A stretch of 64,000 nucleotides of DNA from Alphaproteobacteria bacterium (GCA_030425145.1 JAUHVK010000022.1:1-64000), one strand, 5' to 3'. Positions 53,438 through 63,428 are shown, counted from the stretch's first letter. Notes: a model not told the origin generated them from the letters alone. A program made the numbers and translations.

Positions 53438-54222
53438 CGTCAGGCAAGTGGGATGACCTCCTGCCGCGCCTGCTTTCGGCCGTGGCAATGGTGGCAATCG
53501 GTGCGCTTGGGGTCTGGCTTGGCGGGCTGTGGTTTCACGGTCTGATCTCAATCGTCGTAGGTCTCATGGTTTGGGAACTGGTGACGATGCTCGATTCAGC
53601 GCGCAGCAAGTCGTCTATGATCCTAGCTGTTGTAACGGCAGTTGTGGCGATGGTAGCCATTGAGCTGCCGGCGTCTTTCGCGCTGCCGCTGCTCATGGTG
53701 CCGTCCATGATTGGCCTTGGACGGATGGAGCGGGGCGGTGTGACCTATGCTGTCTTTACGGCCTTCATCCTATTGGCGGGTTATGGGCTGATGGCCTTGC
53801 GCGACGATTTTGGCCTGACATGGATGGTCTGGTTGTTGCTGGTTGTCGTGGTGACCGACATCGCCGGGTACTTCGCGGGTCGCCTTATTGGCGGACCCAA
53901 GCTCTGGCCGCGCGTAAGCCCCAAAAAAACGTGGTCAGGCACCGTGGCGGGCTGGTTCGGGTCGGCTGTCATTGCGTTCTTCTTTGCCGGTGCCACTCAA
54001 GCCGGTTACGGGCTGATCGGTGTGAGCATTGCCGTCAGTATGGCCAGCCAGATCGGCGATATTGCCGAAAGCGCGATCAAGCGGCGGGCAGGGGTCAAGG
54101 ACAGTTCGCACCTCATCCCGGGGCACGGCGGTTTGTTGGATCGCTTTGACGGGATGTTGGGGGCTGCTCTGTTCATTGTGATCGCGGGGCAACTTGTCGG
54201 GTTTCCGCCGGGGACCCCATGA
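53434..54222 (+). CDS. cdsA: Phosphatidate cytidylyltransferase
   Basis: 262 residues, with seven or more membrane helices. The C-terminal signature SQIGDIAESAIKRRAGVKDSSHLIPGHGGLLDRFDG is diagnostic. It makes CDP-diacylglycerol, the branch point of phospholipid synthesis. ATG at 53434 overlaps uppS; the stop overlaps dxr by 4 nt. Confidence 0.95.
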   Translation: MTSGKWDDLLPRLLSAVAMVAIGALGVWLGGLWFHGLISIVVGLMVWELVTMLDSARSKSSMILAVVTAVVAMVAIELPASFALPLLMVPSMIGLGRMERGGVTYAVFTAFILLAGYGLMALRDDFGLTWMVWLLLVVVVTDIAGYFAGRLIGGPKLWPRVSPKKTWSGTVAGWFGSAVIAFFFAGATQAGYGLIGVSIAVSMASQIGDIAESAIKRRAGVKDSSHLIPGHGGLLDRFDGMLGAALFIVIAGQLVGFPPGTP

Positions 54223-55391
54223 GGCGGATCACGATATTCGGAGCCACCGGCTCTATCGGCCAGAACACGCTGGATCTGATCGGACGGGACCGCGACGCTT
54301 ATCAAGTGGTTGCGCTGACCGGGGATCAGAATATCGCGCAGCTTGCTGGGGACGCCATCAAATTCGGCGCAGAGGTTGCGGTTACGGCTGACCCGTCGCG
54401 TTTGGAAGACTTGCGCGCGGCGTTGGACGGATCCGGTGTCGAAGCCGCTTCCGGACCCACCGCATTGGTTGAAGCGGCTAGTCGCCCTGCGGATTGGGTG
54501 ATGTCCTCCATCGTTGGAGCAGCCGGGCTGGCCCCGGGATTGAGGGCGCTGGAGCAGGGGGCGAGCCTTGCGCTTGCCAACAAGGAAAGCATGGTTTGTG
54601 CGGGGCCGCTGATGCTCTCCACCGCCAATGCGCATGGCGCGTCCATCCTGCCTGTGGACAGCGAACATTCGGCGGTGTTTCAAGCCCTGATCGGCGAAGA
54701 CATCAGCGCCGTTGAACGGGTGATTATCACCGCATCCGGTGGCGCTTTCCGAGATTGGCCATTGGAGGACCTTGCCAAAGCCACGCCGGAACAGGCGGCG
54801 ACCCATCCGAATTGGGACATGGGTCAAAGGATCACCATCGACAGCGCATCTATGTTCAACAAGGCGCTTGAGTTGATTGAAACAAAAGAGTTTTTCCAAA
54901 TTGATCCCGCGCGGATTGAAGCCGTTGTGCATCCTGAATCCATGATCCATGCATTGGTCGGATTTCGGGACGGTGCTTTGATGGCGCATGTTGGGCCGCC
55001 GGACATGCGGCACGCGATCGGGTTCGCTCTGCATTACCCTGACCGCAAGTTTCTTCCGGTCGAACGCCTCGATCTGATCCAGCTGGGGCAACTGACGTTC
55101 CGCCCCGCCGACGAGACCCGCTGGCCCGCCCTGCGCCTGGCGCGTGAGGTGATGGCGACCGGCGGTTTGGCGGGGGCGTGTTTCAACGCGGCCAAGGAAC
55201 GGGCGCTTGACGGGTTCATCGCAAAACGCATCGGTTTTCAGCAAATCGCCGTGGTTGTCGAAGAAGTGCTGAGCAGAGTTTCGGCCCATCCTGGTCACAT
55301 TGATGCCGCCATCACCCTTGATAACGTGGTGCAGCTAGACCATCTCGCTCGTGTACGAGCAGACGAAATCATAAATGAACTAGAGGGTTGA
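54219..55391 (+). CDS. dxr: 1-deoxy-D-xylulose 5-phosphate reductoisomerase
   Basis: 390 residues. NADPH fold ITIFGATGSIGQNTLDLIGRD; metal and substrate blocks ALANKESMVCAG, PVDSEHSAVFQAL, ITASGGAFRD and IDSASMFNKALELIE. It is the committed step of the MEP isoprenoid pathway, which feeds the uppS product. ATGA overlap with cdsA; rseP starts 3 nt after its stop. Confidence 0.97.
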   Translation: MRRITIFGATGSIGQNTLDLIGRDRDAYQVVALTGDQNIAQLAGDAIKFGAEVAVTADPSRLEDLRAALDGSGVEAASGPTALVEAASRPADWVMSSIVGAAGLAPGLRALEQGASLALANKESMVCAGPLMLSTANAHGASILPVDSEHSAVFQALIGEDISAVERVIITASGGAFRDWPLEDLAKATPEQAATHPNWDMGQRITIDSASMFNKALELIETKEFFQIDPARIEAVVHPESMIHALVGFRDGALMAHVGPPDMRHAIGFALHYPDRKFLPVERLDLIQLGQLTFRPADETRWPALRLAREVMATGGLAGACFNAAKERALDGFIAKRIGFQQIAVVVEEVLSRVSAHPGHIDAAITLDNVVQLDHLARVRADEIINELEG

Positions 55392-55394
55392 GCT

Positions 55395-56738
55395 TTGGAT
55401 ATTGCAGCGCTGTTGCCGCAGTTTGGTAGTGTGATTTGGACCCTCTTGGCTTTTGTGATCGCCTTGTCGATCATCGTCGCCATTCACGAATACGGTCATT
55501 ACATCGTTGGACGTTGGTCCGGCATTGACGCCGATGTGTTTTCTCTTGGGTTCGGCCCTGTGCTGTTTTCGCGTGTCGATAAACGCGGCACACAATGGCA
55601 ATTCGCGCTTCTGCCCTTGGGCGGCTACGTCAAATTCAAAGGTGACGGCAATGCCTCTGGCGGCAAGGACGATAAGGCAATGGCCGGACTGTCCAAAGAG
55701 GAGCGCCGCAGAACGATGAACGGGGCCCCGCTTTGGGCGCGGGCCGCGACCGTCGCCGCGGGTCCGGCATTCAATTTTGCACTGTCGATCCTGATCTTCA
55801 CCGGCGTCCTGATGCTGCGGGGCGAAGTAACCGACCCCGTAAAGGTGGGCGAATTGCGCGCCGTTCCGTCCCAGAACGAGCTTCAGGTCGGCGATGTTCT
55901 GCTTGAGATCGAAGGTGTCGATCTGCCGAACTATGGCGAATCCTCGAGCTTCCAATCTTTCCTGGATGACCTGCCTGTGCAGGAGCATCTGGATTACACC
56001 GTACAGCGGGGCGACAGCACCGTGGTCGTGGAAGGCCCATATGTTTATCCGCCGGTGGCCACGCAGATCATCCCGCGCTCTGCTGCAGATGATGCGGGCT
56101 TCCGTTCCGGGGATATCATCACAACCATCAACGGAACACCGATCTATGCGTTTGAACAACTGCGCAACGCGGTCGAAGGGTCAGAGGGTGCCACGCTGAC
56201 GCTGGAAGTTTGGCGTGATGGCGACATCCGTGTTCTTGAGATGACGCCGCGCAGGACGGACGAACCGCAGAGCGACGGAACGTTTGAGACGAATTACAGG
56301 ATCGGCATCGTCGGCGGCATGTTCTTTGAACCAGCCACTGAATTGCGCGGCCCGATCGACGCACTTGTCTCTGGTGTGCAGCAAACCGGTCGCATCATCG
56401 AAGGTTCGATTTCGGGGCTTTGGTACATGATCACAGGGGCGATCAGCACCTGCAACCTGTCCGGCCCGATTGGAATCGCTGAAACTTCCGGATCGATGGC
56501 CTCGCAGGGCACAGCCAATTTTATCTGGTTCATTGCAGTTTTGAGTACGGCAGTGGGTCTGTTGAATCTGTTCCCGATTCCCGTGCTTGATGGCGGTCAC
56601 CTCGTCTTCCACGCCTATGAGGCGGTGACGGGTCGTCCCCCAAGTGACAAGTCGCTGCGTGTCTTGATGGCGATTGGCCTGACCTTGCTGCTGTCGTTGA
56701 TGCTGTTTGCCCTGTCGAACGACCTTTTCTGCCCGTGA
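55395..56738 (+). CDS. rseP: RIP metalloprotease RseP
   Basis: 447 residues from a TTG with GAGGG seven nt upstream. Zinc site HEYGH at residues 31-35 in the first membrane helix; a second motif NLFPIPVLDGGHL lies near the C terminus. Two PDZ-like segments occupy about 150-310 (ELQVGDVLLEIEG; AGFRSGDIITTINGTPI). It performs intramembrane cleavage of anti-sigma factors or signal remnants. Position between dxr and bamA is the widespread order. Confidence 0.95.
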   Translation: MDIAALLPQFGSVIWTLLAFVIALSIIVAIHEYGHYIVGRWSGIDADVFSLGFGPVLFSRVDKRGTQWQFALLPLGGYVKFKGDGNASGGKDDKAMAGLSKEERRRTMNGAPLWARAATVAAGPAFNFALSILIFTGVLMLRGEVTDPVKVGELRAVPSQNELQVGDVLLEIEGVDLPNYGESSSFQSFLDDLPVQEHLDYTVQRGDSTVVVEGPYVYPPVATQIIPRSAADDAGFRSGDIITTINGTPIYAFEQLRNAVEGSEGATLTLEVWRDGDIRVLEMTPRRTDEPQSDGTFETNYRIGIVGGMFFEPATELRGPIDALVSGVQQTGRIIEGSISGLWYMITGAISTCNLSGPIGIAETSGSMASQGTANFIWFIAVLSTAVGLLNLFPIPVLDGGHLVFHAYEAVTGRPPSDKSLRVLMAIGLTLLLSLMLFALSNDLFCP

Positions 56739-56848
56739 GTCATCTCCGTAAACCGGGCGGATTTCACAGAAACATCCCGGTTTGCGCCTGATTGCTGACA
56801 CATTCTCCAGGCATTGCTTCGCTTGGAAAAAGTCATCCGAGGTGTGCC

Positions 56849-57007
56849 ATGCAAACGATTCAGGACGGATATCGCTCCTTCAGCCTTTTGGTTTCGATCA
56901 ACTGGGACCGGATGCTTTATGTGTTTGCGATTGCGGCGTCCCTGTTCCTCGGTGCGTATCTCGGCACGCTAATGATCGACGCGATGACACAGCCGGTCGG
57001 TTATTGA
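56849..57007 (+). CDS. Small membrane protein (52 aa) between rseP and bamA
   Basis: 52 codons from ATG at 56849, site GAGG six nt upstream. MQTIQDGYRSFSLLVSINWD is followed by a membrane helix (RMLYVFAIAASLFLGAYLGTLM) and a short tail ending PVGY. Upstream lies a weak 8-bp stem (56750-56757 with 56776-56783). The gene is uncharacterised; its place in an outer-membrane biogenesis cluster suggests an envelope role (inference only). Confidence 0.6.
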   Translation: MQTIQDGYRSFSLLVSINWDRMLYVFAIAASLFLGAYLGTLMIDAMTQPVGY

Positions 57008-57091
57008 ACAAACCGGGCTCTGCGCTTTTGACAAGCTAAGGCAATCTCGGTACTCACATCCGCAAGGGGATGTCTGAGTAGGTTGCCAACA

Positions 57092-59434
57092 ATGACACAT
57101 AAAACAGGCGAGCAGGTAACGCGGCAATCAGCGCGTAAATCGTCACTTCGTCCATTTCTTTTAGCGACAACCATGGCCTTGAGCGTTGGTGTTCTGACCA
57201 CGCCCGACATGGCACTGGCGCAGGATTTCCGATTCACCGCCATTTCGGTTGAAGGAAACCAGCGCATCGAGGCAGGCACCATTGCCAGCTACCTCGGTGT
57301 GGCGCGCGGTGAAACCGTTTCAGCGGCTGAACTGAACGACGGCTATCAGCGTATTCTGGCATCGGGTCTGTTTGAAACGGTCGAGATCGAACCGCGCGGC
57401 AACACGCTGGTCGTGCGCGTGGTCGAATATCCGACCGTCAACCGCATCACGTTCGAAGGCAACGCTCGGGTCGATGATGAAACGCTGGCACAGATCGTCC
57501 AGTCTCAGTCCCGCCGTGTGTTCAGCCCGTCCACTGCAGAGGCCGACGCGGCGCGCATTACCGAAGCTTATTCGCAGCAGGGCCGGATCGCGGCTCGGGT
57601 CCAGCCCAAAGTTATCCGTCGATCCGACAACCGCGTCGATCTGGTCTTCGAAGTGTTTGAAGGCGGGGTGTCCGAGATTGAACGCATCGGCTTTGCCGGC
57701 AACCAGGTATTCAGCGACCGGCGTCTGCGCCGCGTGCTTGAAACCAAACAGGCGGGCCTTTTCCGTGCGTTGATCCGGTCTGACACCTTCATCGAGGATC
57801 GGATTGAGTTCGACCGTCAAGTCCTGCGCGATTTTTATCAGTCGCGCGGCTATGTCGATTTCCGCACCACCAGTGTGAATGCGGAACTGAGCGAAGAGCG
57901 GGACGCCTATTTCATCACGTTCAACGTGGAAGAGGGGCAGCAGTTCAACTTTGGTGAAGTTACGGTTTCGTCTGACCTGGCCGAAGTCGACACCGATGTG
58001 TTCCAGAAAGCCCTGCGCCTGCGGTCTGGCCGCAACTATTCGCCGACGGACGTAGAAACCGAGATTGCACGTCTGGAACGGCTTGCCATCCGCGAAGGTC
58101 TGAACTTCGTGCGCGTTGAACCTCGCGTGACACGGAACGACCGCGACCTAACGTTGGATGTGGAATTCCTTCTGACACGCGGAGAGCGCGTGTTCGTCGA
58201 GCGCATCGACATCGAAGGCAACACAACCACGCTGGACCGCGTTGTGCGTCGTCAGTTCCGGGTTGTCGAAGGCGACCCGTTCAACCCGCGTGAAATCCGC
58301 GAAAGCGCCGAGCGTGTGCGCGCACTGGGCTTTTTCAACGACGCCAATGTCGAGGCGCGTGAAGGTTCGACGCCGCAGCAGGTGGTGATTGACGTCGATG
58401 TCGAAGAACGCCCCACAGGCTCGCTCAGCTTCGGTGGTTCCTATTCGACCAGCACCGGTTTTGGTGCCGCCATCACTTTCCAGGAACGCAACTTCCTTGG
58501 TCGCGGTCAGCAACTGGCGCTTGGTGTGACCACGGGTGTGGACTCGTCCAATTACAGTTTCAGCTTCACCGAACCGGCCTTCCTCGGCCGCGATGTCGCC
58601 TTCAATTTCAGCGTCAACTATCTTGAGACCGACAACAGCAACGCGGAATATGACACGGCAATCGGTAATTTCTCGACCGGGTTCACCTTCCCGGTGTCCG
58701 AAAACGGCCGCTTGAACCTGCGCTACGGCGCGCGTTATTCCGACATCACGAACCTCAACGCAGCCGTTGGTGAGATCATCACCGCCGAAGCCGCACGGGG
58801 CGAGGTTTGGGACAGCTTCATCGGGTATCGCTACAGCTACGACACCCGCCGCACCGGTCTGAACCCGAATGCTGGCGTTCTGCTTGAGTTTGGTCAGGAT
58901 TTTGCCGGTCTCGGCGGTGACAGCACCTATGTCGAATCCACCCTGCGGGCTATTGCGCAGACGAAGATCATGAACGACGAGGTCACGTTGCGGGCCACAT
59001 TGCAGGCGGGCGCGCTCAGCTTCTCTGAAGGGTCATCCCGCGTAACCGATCGCTTTTCACTGGGATCGAACCTGATGCGCGGCTTTGAAGGTGGTGGCAT
59101 CGGTCCGCGTGAAGTTGGTCCGGGTGACATCAACGACCCGCTTGGCGGCAACTATTTCGCGGTGGCCCGGTTTGAAGCGGAGTTCCCGCTGCCGCTGCCC
59201 GAGGAATATGGGGTGTCCGGTGGTGTGTTCTACGATGTCGGCAGCCTTTGGGGCTTGGAAGAAACCAATGCCAACGTGCTCTACGAAGATTTCACCGCCC
59301 GTCACGTGATCGGGGTGTCGCTCTTCTGGACAACACCGCTTGGTCCGCTGCGGTTCAACTTCTCCGAAGCACTTAGCAAGGAAGAGTTCGACGAAGAGCA
59401 AACCTTTGACCTGACGATTTCAACGCAGTTCTAA
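57092..59434 (+). CDS. bamA: Outer membrane protein assembly factor BamA
   Basis: 780 residues from ATG at 57092 (a TTG at 57083 is less likely). Signal peptide to about residue 43 (ALAQDFRF). Five POTRA domains (start FRFTAISVEGNQRIEAGTI and repeat-like FVERIDIEGNTTTLDRVVRRQF) cover to about residue 430. The barrel follows with the VRGF-type loop sequence SLGSNLMRGFEGGGIGPR. The last residue is Phe, as needed for outer-membrane insertion. It inserts beta-barrel proteins. The skp-like gene follows with no gap. Confidence 0.96.
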   Translation: MTHKTGEQVTRQSARKSSLRPFLLATTMALSVGVLTTPDMALAQDFRFTAISVEGNQRIEAGTIASYLGVARGETVSAAELNDGYQRILASGLFETVEIEPRGNTLVVRVVEYPTVNRITFEGNARVDDETLAQIVQSQSRRVFSPSTAEADAARITEAYSQQGRIAARVQPKVIRRSDNRVDLVFEVFEGGVSEIERIGFAGNQVFSDRRLRRVLETKQAGLFRALIRSDTFIEDRIEFDRQVLRDFYQSRGYVDFRTTSVNAELSEERDAYFITFNVEEGQQFNFGEVTVSSDLAEVDTDVFQKALRLRSGRNYSPTDVETEIARLERLAIREGLNFVRVEPRVTRNDRDLTLDVEFLLTRGERVFVERIDIEGNTTTLDRVVRRQFRVVEGDPFNPREIRESAERVRALGFFNDANVEAREGSTPQQVVIDVDVEERPTGSLSFGGSYSTSTGFGAAITFQERNFLGRGQQLALGVTTGVDSSNYSFSFTEPAFLGRDVAFNFSVNYLETDNSNAEYDTAIGNFSTGFTFPVSENGRLNLRYGARYSDITNLNAAVGEIITAEAARGEVWDSFIGYRYSYDTRRTGLNPNAGVLLEFGQDFAGLGGDSTYVESTLRAIAQTKIMNDEVTLRATLQAGALSFSEGSSRVTDRFSLGSNLMRGFEGGGIGPREVGPGDINDPLGGNYFAVARFEAEFPLPLPEEYGVSGGVFYDVGSLWGLEETNANVLYEDFTARHVIGVSLFWTTPLGPLRFNFSEALSKEEFDEEQTFDLTISTQF

Positions 59435-60019
59435 ATGGTCCCTCGAATTCGCAAATCACTAGGAGCGCTCTTCGGGGCGCTTCTTTACATCGCACCCATG
59501 GCGCAGGCGCAGCAGGATGGCGGGTTGTCGAATGTGGGGGTGGTGCAAAGCCTGATCCTCACCGTGGCGCCCGAGGCGCTGTATACGCAAAGTGATTTCG
59601 GCCAACGCATCGCACGTGAGATCGAGGCGGAAAGCATCGATATCGCAGCCGAAAACCGCCAGATCGAAGCCGAACTGACCGCGGAGGAACGCGCACTCAC
59701 AGTGTTGAGGGACAGTCTCGCACCGGCGGAATTCCGCGCGCGTGCTGAGGCCTTTGACGAAAAGGTTCAGCGCCTGCGGCGCGAGCAGGATGACAAGGCC
59801 CGCGCTGTAGGCACCCGCAACGATGAGGCGCGCCGCGCTTTGCTGTCCGCTGCACAGCCGATCCTGCTGCAATTGATGGTGGAAAGCGGGGCAGTGGCGA
59901 TACTGGACCGTCGGGTTGTCTTGCTCAGCGCGGACTCCGTGGACATCACCGAGCAAGCCATCCTGAGGGTGAATTCGGAATTCGGAGAAGGCGAAGCCAT
60001 CCTTCCGCCGCGACCCTGA
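59435..60019 (+). CDS. OmpH/Skp-like periplasmic chaperone
   Basis: 194 residues beginning on the base after the bamA stop. Signal peptide about 1-25 (YIAPMAQA before QQDGGL). [33 protein letters not shown] segment matches the Skp beginning, then a long charged coiled coil ([48 protein letters not shown]). It is expected to escort unfolded outer-membrane proteins to BamA. The family is divergent, so the assignment relies partly on position. Confidence 0.85.
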   Translation: MVPRIRKSLGALFGALLYIAPMAQAQQDGGLSNVGVVQSLILTVAPEALYTQSDFGQRIAREIEAESIDIAAENRQIEAELTAEERALTVLRDSLAPAEFRARAEAFDEKVQRLRREQDDKARAVGTRNDEARRALLSAAQPILLQLMVESGAVAILDRRVVLLSADSVDITEQAILRVNSEFGEGEAILPPRP

Positions 60020-60081
60020 AACCTTGCCCCCCGGCATCGGGATTGGTACTCAAAGCCCAACAAGATCAAAAAGGACGCCCC

Positions 60082-60543
60082 ATGAGCGACACGCTTCTTC
60101 GTGCAGACATTCAGCTGATCCAGCGTATCCTGCCGCACCGCTATCCGTTTCTGCTTGTGGATCGCGTGGAACAGATCGACGGCACCCAATCCGCGCTTGG
60201 CATCAAGAATGTCACGATGAACGAGCCGCATTTCCAAGGCCATTTCCCCGGCACGCCGATCATGCCGGGCGTCACGATCATCGAAGCCATGGCGCAAACC
60301 GCGGCTGTGATGGTTGGCACTGCGCTCGACCTCGCGGACAAGGAAATGCTGATCTACTTCATGGCCATCGACAAATGCAAATTCCGTCGCAAGGTCATTC
60401 CGGGCGATCAGCTTCAGATGAACTTGACCACGCTGCGCGGCAAACCCGGCGGCAAGGTCTGGAAATTCGGCGGCATCGCGACGGTCGACGGTGAAATGGC
60501 GGCAGAATGCGAATTCTCGGCCATGATGGATTTGCCCAAGTGA
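60082..60543 (+). CDS. fabZ: 3-hydroxyacyl-ACP dehydratase FabZ
   Basis: 153 residues from ATG at 60082 with [19 protein letters not shown]; catalytic H54 in [14 protein letters not shown] and E68 in IIEAMAQTA. Dehydrates 3-hydroxyacyl-ACPs and shares acyl-ACP substrate with lpxA, whose GTG start overlaps the fabZ stop. No lpxD intervenes between ompH and fabZ. Confidence 0.96.
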   Translation: MSDTLLRADIQLIQRILPHRYPFLLVDRVEQIDGTQSALGIKNVTMNEPHFQGHFPGTPIMPGVTIIEAMAQTAAVMVGTALDLADKEMLIYFMAIDKCKFRRKVIPGDQLQMNLTTLRGKPGGKVWKFGGIATVDGEMAAECEFSAMMDLPK

Positions 60544-61325
60544 CAGCCCGGATTCACCCCAGTGCCGTGATCGAAGAGGGCGCGCAGATCGGTGATGGCT
60601 GCGTCATCGGCCCGTTCTGCCATGTCGGTCCCGAGGTCGTGCTCGCTGACAACGTGTCGCTGAAAAGCCATGTGGTCGTCACCGGCCAGACCTCGATTGG
60701 CGAAGGCACCGAGATCTTCTCTTTTGCCGTAATCGGTGAGATCCCGCAGGACCTGAAGTTCGAAGGCGAAAAGACCAGCCTGATCATTGGCGCCCGTAAC
60801 CGTATCCGCGAACACGTCACGATGAACACCGGCACGAAAGGTGGCGGCGGCATCACCCGTGTAGGCGACGATAACCTCTTCATGGCGGGCTGCCATGTGG
60901 CGCATGACGTCCAGATTGGCAATCGGGTGATCGTGGTGAACAGCGCCGCGCTTGCCGGGCATTGTATCCTTGAGGACGACGTGATTGTCGGTGGCTTGTC
61001 GGGTGTCCACCAGTTCGTCCGCATTGGCCGAGGCGCAATCATCGGGGCCGTCACGATGGTGACGAATGACGTGATCCCCTACGGCTTGGTTCAAGCCGAA
61101 CGTGGTCGTCTGGATGGGCTGAACCTTGTGGGACTGAAGCGCAAGGGCGTCAGCCGTTCCGATATCACGGCACTGCGTGCCGCATTCCAGATGCTTGCAC
61201 AGGGCGAGGGCGCGTTTCAGGAACGGGCTAAACGTCTGGGCGAGGAAACCGACAGCGCCTATGTCCATCACATCGTCGACTTCATTCTGGGAGAGACTGA
61301 CCGGTCCTTCCTCACACCGGGCTGA
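60540..61325 (+). CDS. lpxA: UDP-N-acetylglucosamine O-acyltransferase
   Basis: 261 residues from a GTG at 60540 that overlaps the fabZ TGA by 3 nt; an earlier open frame is not conserved. Left-handed beta-helix hexapeptide repeats ([38 protein letters not shown]), catalytic His in the [16 protein letters not shown] stretch, and a C-terminal helical part ([14 protein letters not shown]). First step of lipid A synthesis, acylating UDP-GlcNAc. Confidence 0.96.
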   Translation: MTARIHPSAVIEEGAQIGDGCVIGPFCHVGPEVVLADNVSLKSHVVVTGQTSIGEGTEIFSFAVIGEIPQDLKFEGEKTSLIIGARNRIREHVTMNTGTKGGGGITRVGDDNLFMAGCHVAHDVQIGNRVIVVNSAALAGHCILEDDVIVGGLSGVHQFVRIGRGAIIGAVTMVTNDVIPYGLVQAERGRLDGLNLVGLKRKGVSRSDITALRAAFQMLAQGEGAFQERAKRLGEETDSAYVHHIVDFILGETDRSFLTPG

Positions 61326-61328
61326 GCG

Positions 61329-62231
61329 ATGACGCTTGCGCTGATCTGCGGGCGGGGACGGCTTCCGCGTATCGTTGCGGATGCGCAAAGCCAGCGCCCC
61401 TTGGTTTGCGTGCTGGACGGGTTTGAACCCGAGGGGCTGGCCGCCGATCTGACTTTCCACCTCGAGACGTTGGGCAGCCTGCTCGACACGATCAAGTCGC
61501 GCGGCATTACTCAGGTCTGCCTTTGCGGCGCGATCCGGCGCCCGCCGATTGATCCGGCCCGACTTGATGCGAAAACCGCGCCCTTGGTGCCGCGATTGCA
61601 AACTGCTTTGACGTCTGGCGACGACGGCGCGCTGCGCATCGTGATGGAGCTTTTCGAAGAAGCGGGTCTCTCTATCGCTGCCGTGCATGATCTGGTGCCG
61701 GACCTCCTGCCAAGCGCAGGTGTGATGACATTCAAAACCTACGCCCCGCAGAACACTGCTGAAGCTCGGCTTGGTGAACGAACTGTGGCCGCGATGGGCG
61801 TGCAGGATGCGGGACAAGCCTGTGTCGTACGCGGTGACAACGTGTTGGCGCGCGAAGACGCGGCAGGGACGGATGCCATGCTGACCCGGCTGGCCCGCGA
61901 TCGCTTGGCGGGCAATGGTAGTTTCCTGTCCAATCCAACCAATGCGGCCAGTGACATGTTCGGCGGGTTGCTGGGGGATGCAACAGACTGGTTAAGCGGG
62001 GGTAGTTCCTCAGACGATGGTGGGATCCTATTTAAAGCGCCCAAGCCTGGGCAGGACCGCCGCGCGGACTTGCCGGTGATCGGGGCAGGGACGCCTGACG
62101 CCGTGGCGGCGGCCGGGCTGTCCGGCATCGTGATCGAGGCAGGCGGTGTGATGATCCTCGACCGCGCACGCACCGTGGCCCGCTGCGATGCTCTGGGCCT
62201 GTTCCTCTGGGTCCGGGAAAAGGGCGACTGA
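61329..62231 (+). CDS. lpxI: UDP-2,3-diacylglucosamine diphosphatase LpxI, with inserted loop
   Basis: 300 residues, against about 275 for Caulobacter LpxI. N-terminal LALICGRGRLPRIVADAQ and QVCLCGAIRRPPIDPARLD, then VVRGDNVLAREDAAGTDAML. Residues about 193-232 hold a Gly/Ser/Asn/Asp-rich segment (SNPTNAASDMFGG, LSGGSSSDDGG) before the conserved KAPKPGQDRRADLPVIG. It hydrolyses UDP-diacylglucosamine to lipid X, replacing LpxH. Located between lpxA and lpxB; one-base overlap with lpxB. Confidence 0.93.
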   Translation: MTLALICGRGRLPRIVADAQSQRPLVCVLDGFEPEGLAADLTFHLETLGSLLDTIKSRGITQVCLCGAIRRPPIDPARLDAKTAPLVPRLQTALTSGDDGALRIVMELFEEAGLSIAAVHDLVPDLLPSAGVMTFKTYAPQNTAEARLGERTVAAMGVQDAGQACVVRGDNVLAREDAAGTDAMLTRLARDRLAGNGSFLSNPTNAASDMFGGLLGDATDWLSGGSSSDDGGILFKAPKPGQDRRADLPVIGAGTPDAVAAAGLSGIVIEAGGVMILDRARTVARCDALGLFLWVREKGD

Positions 62232-63373
62232 TGCGGGTCTTCGTCATTGCCGGGGAAGCATCAGGCGACAAGCTGGGCGCGGCGCTTATGGCAGGTCTGC
62301 GCAAACATGCGGGTGACGTGACCTTCGAAGGCATCGGCGGGGATCGGATGATCGAACAGGGGCTGCAAAGCCTGTTCCCGATGGACGAGATCTCGATCAT
62401 GGGGATTACCGAGATCCTTTCGCAATACCGACAGCTTAAAGCACGCATCCGGCAAACCGCCGAGGCAGTCCTGGCGGCCAAGCCTGATGTGCTGATTACC
62501 ATCGACCTGCCGGAATTCAGCTTGCGCGTGGCGAAGTTGGTCAAAGCGCAAAGTGACATTCGGACGGTTCACTACGTCGCGCCAACGGTCTGGGCGTGGC
62601 GTCCGGGGCGCGCCAAGAAGATGGCCGCGCAAATCGATCAGGTTCTGGCGCTCTTGCCGTTCGAACCGCCTTACATGGAAGCTGCGGGGATGCGCTGCGA
62701 TTTTGTCGGGCATCCGGTGGTGACCGATCCGGTCGCTTCACCAGATGAAATCGCGGCCTTTCGTGCGGACCACTCTATCGGCAAAGCGCCACTGGCCCTG
62801 ATCCTTCCCGGATCGCGCCGAAGCGAGGTGTCCCGGCTGCTCCCGGTGTTCGGTGAGGTCGTCGGAAAGCTGCACGCACAGCGCCCCGATTTGCGCTTTG
62901 TCCTTCCCGCCGCGCCGAATGTGGCGAGCCTCGTGAATGAGGCGGTTTCGACTTGGCCGTTCAAGCCGATCATTCTTAACCCCTCTGTAGAGGGTATGGC
63001 CGCAAAACACGCGGCTTTTGGGGCCGCAGATGTGGCAGTTGCGGCATCGGGGACAGTGTCTCTGGAGCTTGCGGCGGCAAACACGCCGATGGTGATTGCC
63101 TATGACATGAACTGGCTGTCGCGCCAGATCATTGGGCGGATGCTACGGGTGGATACAGTGACGCTGGTGAACCTCGTATCCGAGACCCGTGTCATCCCCG
63201 AATTCATTGGAAAGAACTGCCAACCCGACGCAATCACGGACGCGGTGCTGGCGTTGCTCGACGCTCCAGAGCAGCAGCGTGCGGCGATGGCTCTGACAAT
63301 GGAGCGGCTCGGCAAGGGTGGTGTGCCTCCCGGAGAAAGGGCGGCTTTGGCTGTTTTGGATGGGTTGAAATAG
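62231..63373 (+). CDS. lpxB: Lipid-A-disaccharide synthase
   Basis: 380 residues, GT-B glycosyltransferase (family 19). RVFVIAGEASGDKLGAALMAGLR; GIGGDRMIEQGL; APTVWAWRPGRAKKMA; ALILPGSRRSEVSRLLPVF; ASGTVSLELAAANTPMVIAYDMN. It joins lipid X and UDP-diacylglucosamine. One-base overlap with lpxI, and last gene of the cluster, closed by a terminator. Confidence 0.97.
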   Translation: MRVFVIAGEASGDKLGAALMAGLRKHAGDVTFEGIGGDRMIEQGLQSLFPMDEISIMGITEILSQYRQLKARIRQTAEAVLAAKPDVLITIDLPEFSLRVAKLVKAQSDIRTVHYVAPTVWAWRPGRAKKMAAQIDQVLALLPFEPPYMEAAGMRCDFVGHPVVTDPVASPDEIAAFRADHSIGKAPLALILPGSRRSEVSRLLPVFGEVVGKLHAQRPDLRFVLPAAPNVASLVNEAVSTWPFKPIILNPSVEGMAAKHAAFGAADVAVAASGTVSLELAAANTPMVIAYDMNWLSRQIIGRMLRVDTVTLVNLVSETRVIPEFIGKNCQPDAITDAVLALLDAPEQQRAAMALTMERLGKGGVPPGERAALAVLDGLK

Positions 63374-63415
63374 AAACGGGGGCCGGATCGTCTGATCCTA
63401 CCCCCGTTTTTTCTT
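63374..63415 (+). terminator. Rho-independent terminator after lpxB
   Basis: Stem AAACGGGGG (63374-63382) with CCCCCGTTT (63401-63409), an inner GGATC/GATCC stem, and T6 at 63407-63412. The complementary A-rich end also suits the convergent gene. Confidence 0.85.
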
Positions 63416-63428
63416 CCTGAATGCTCGC

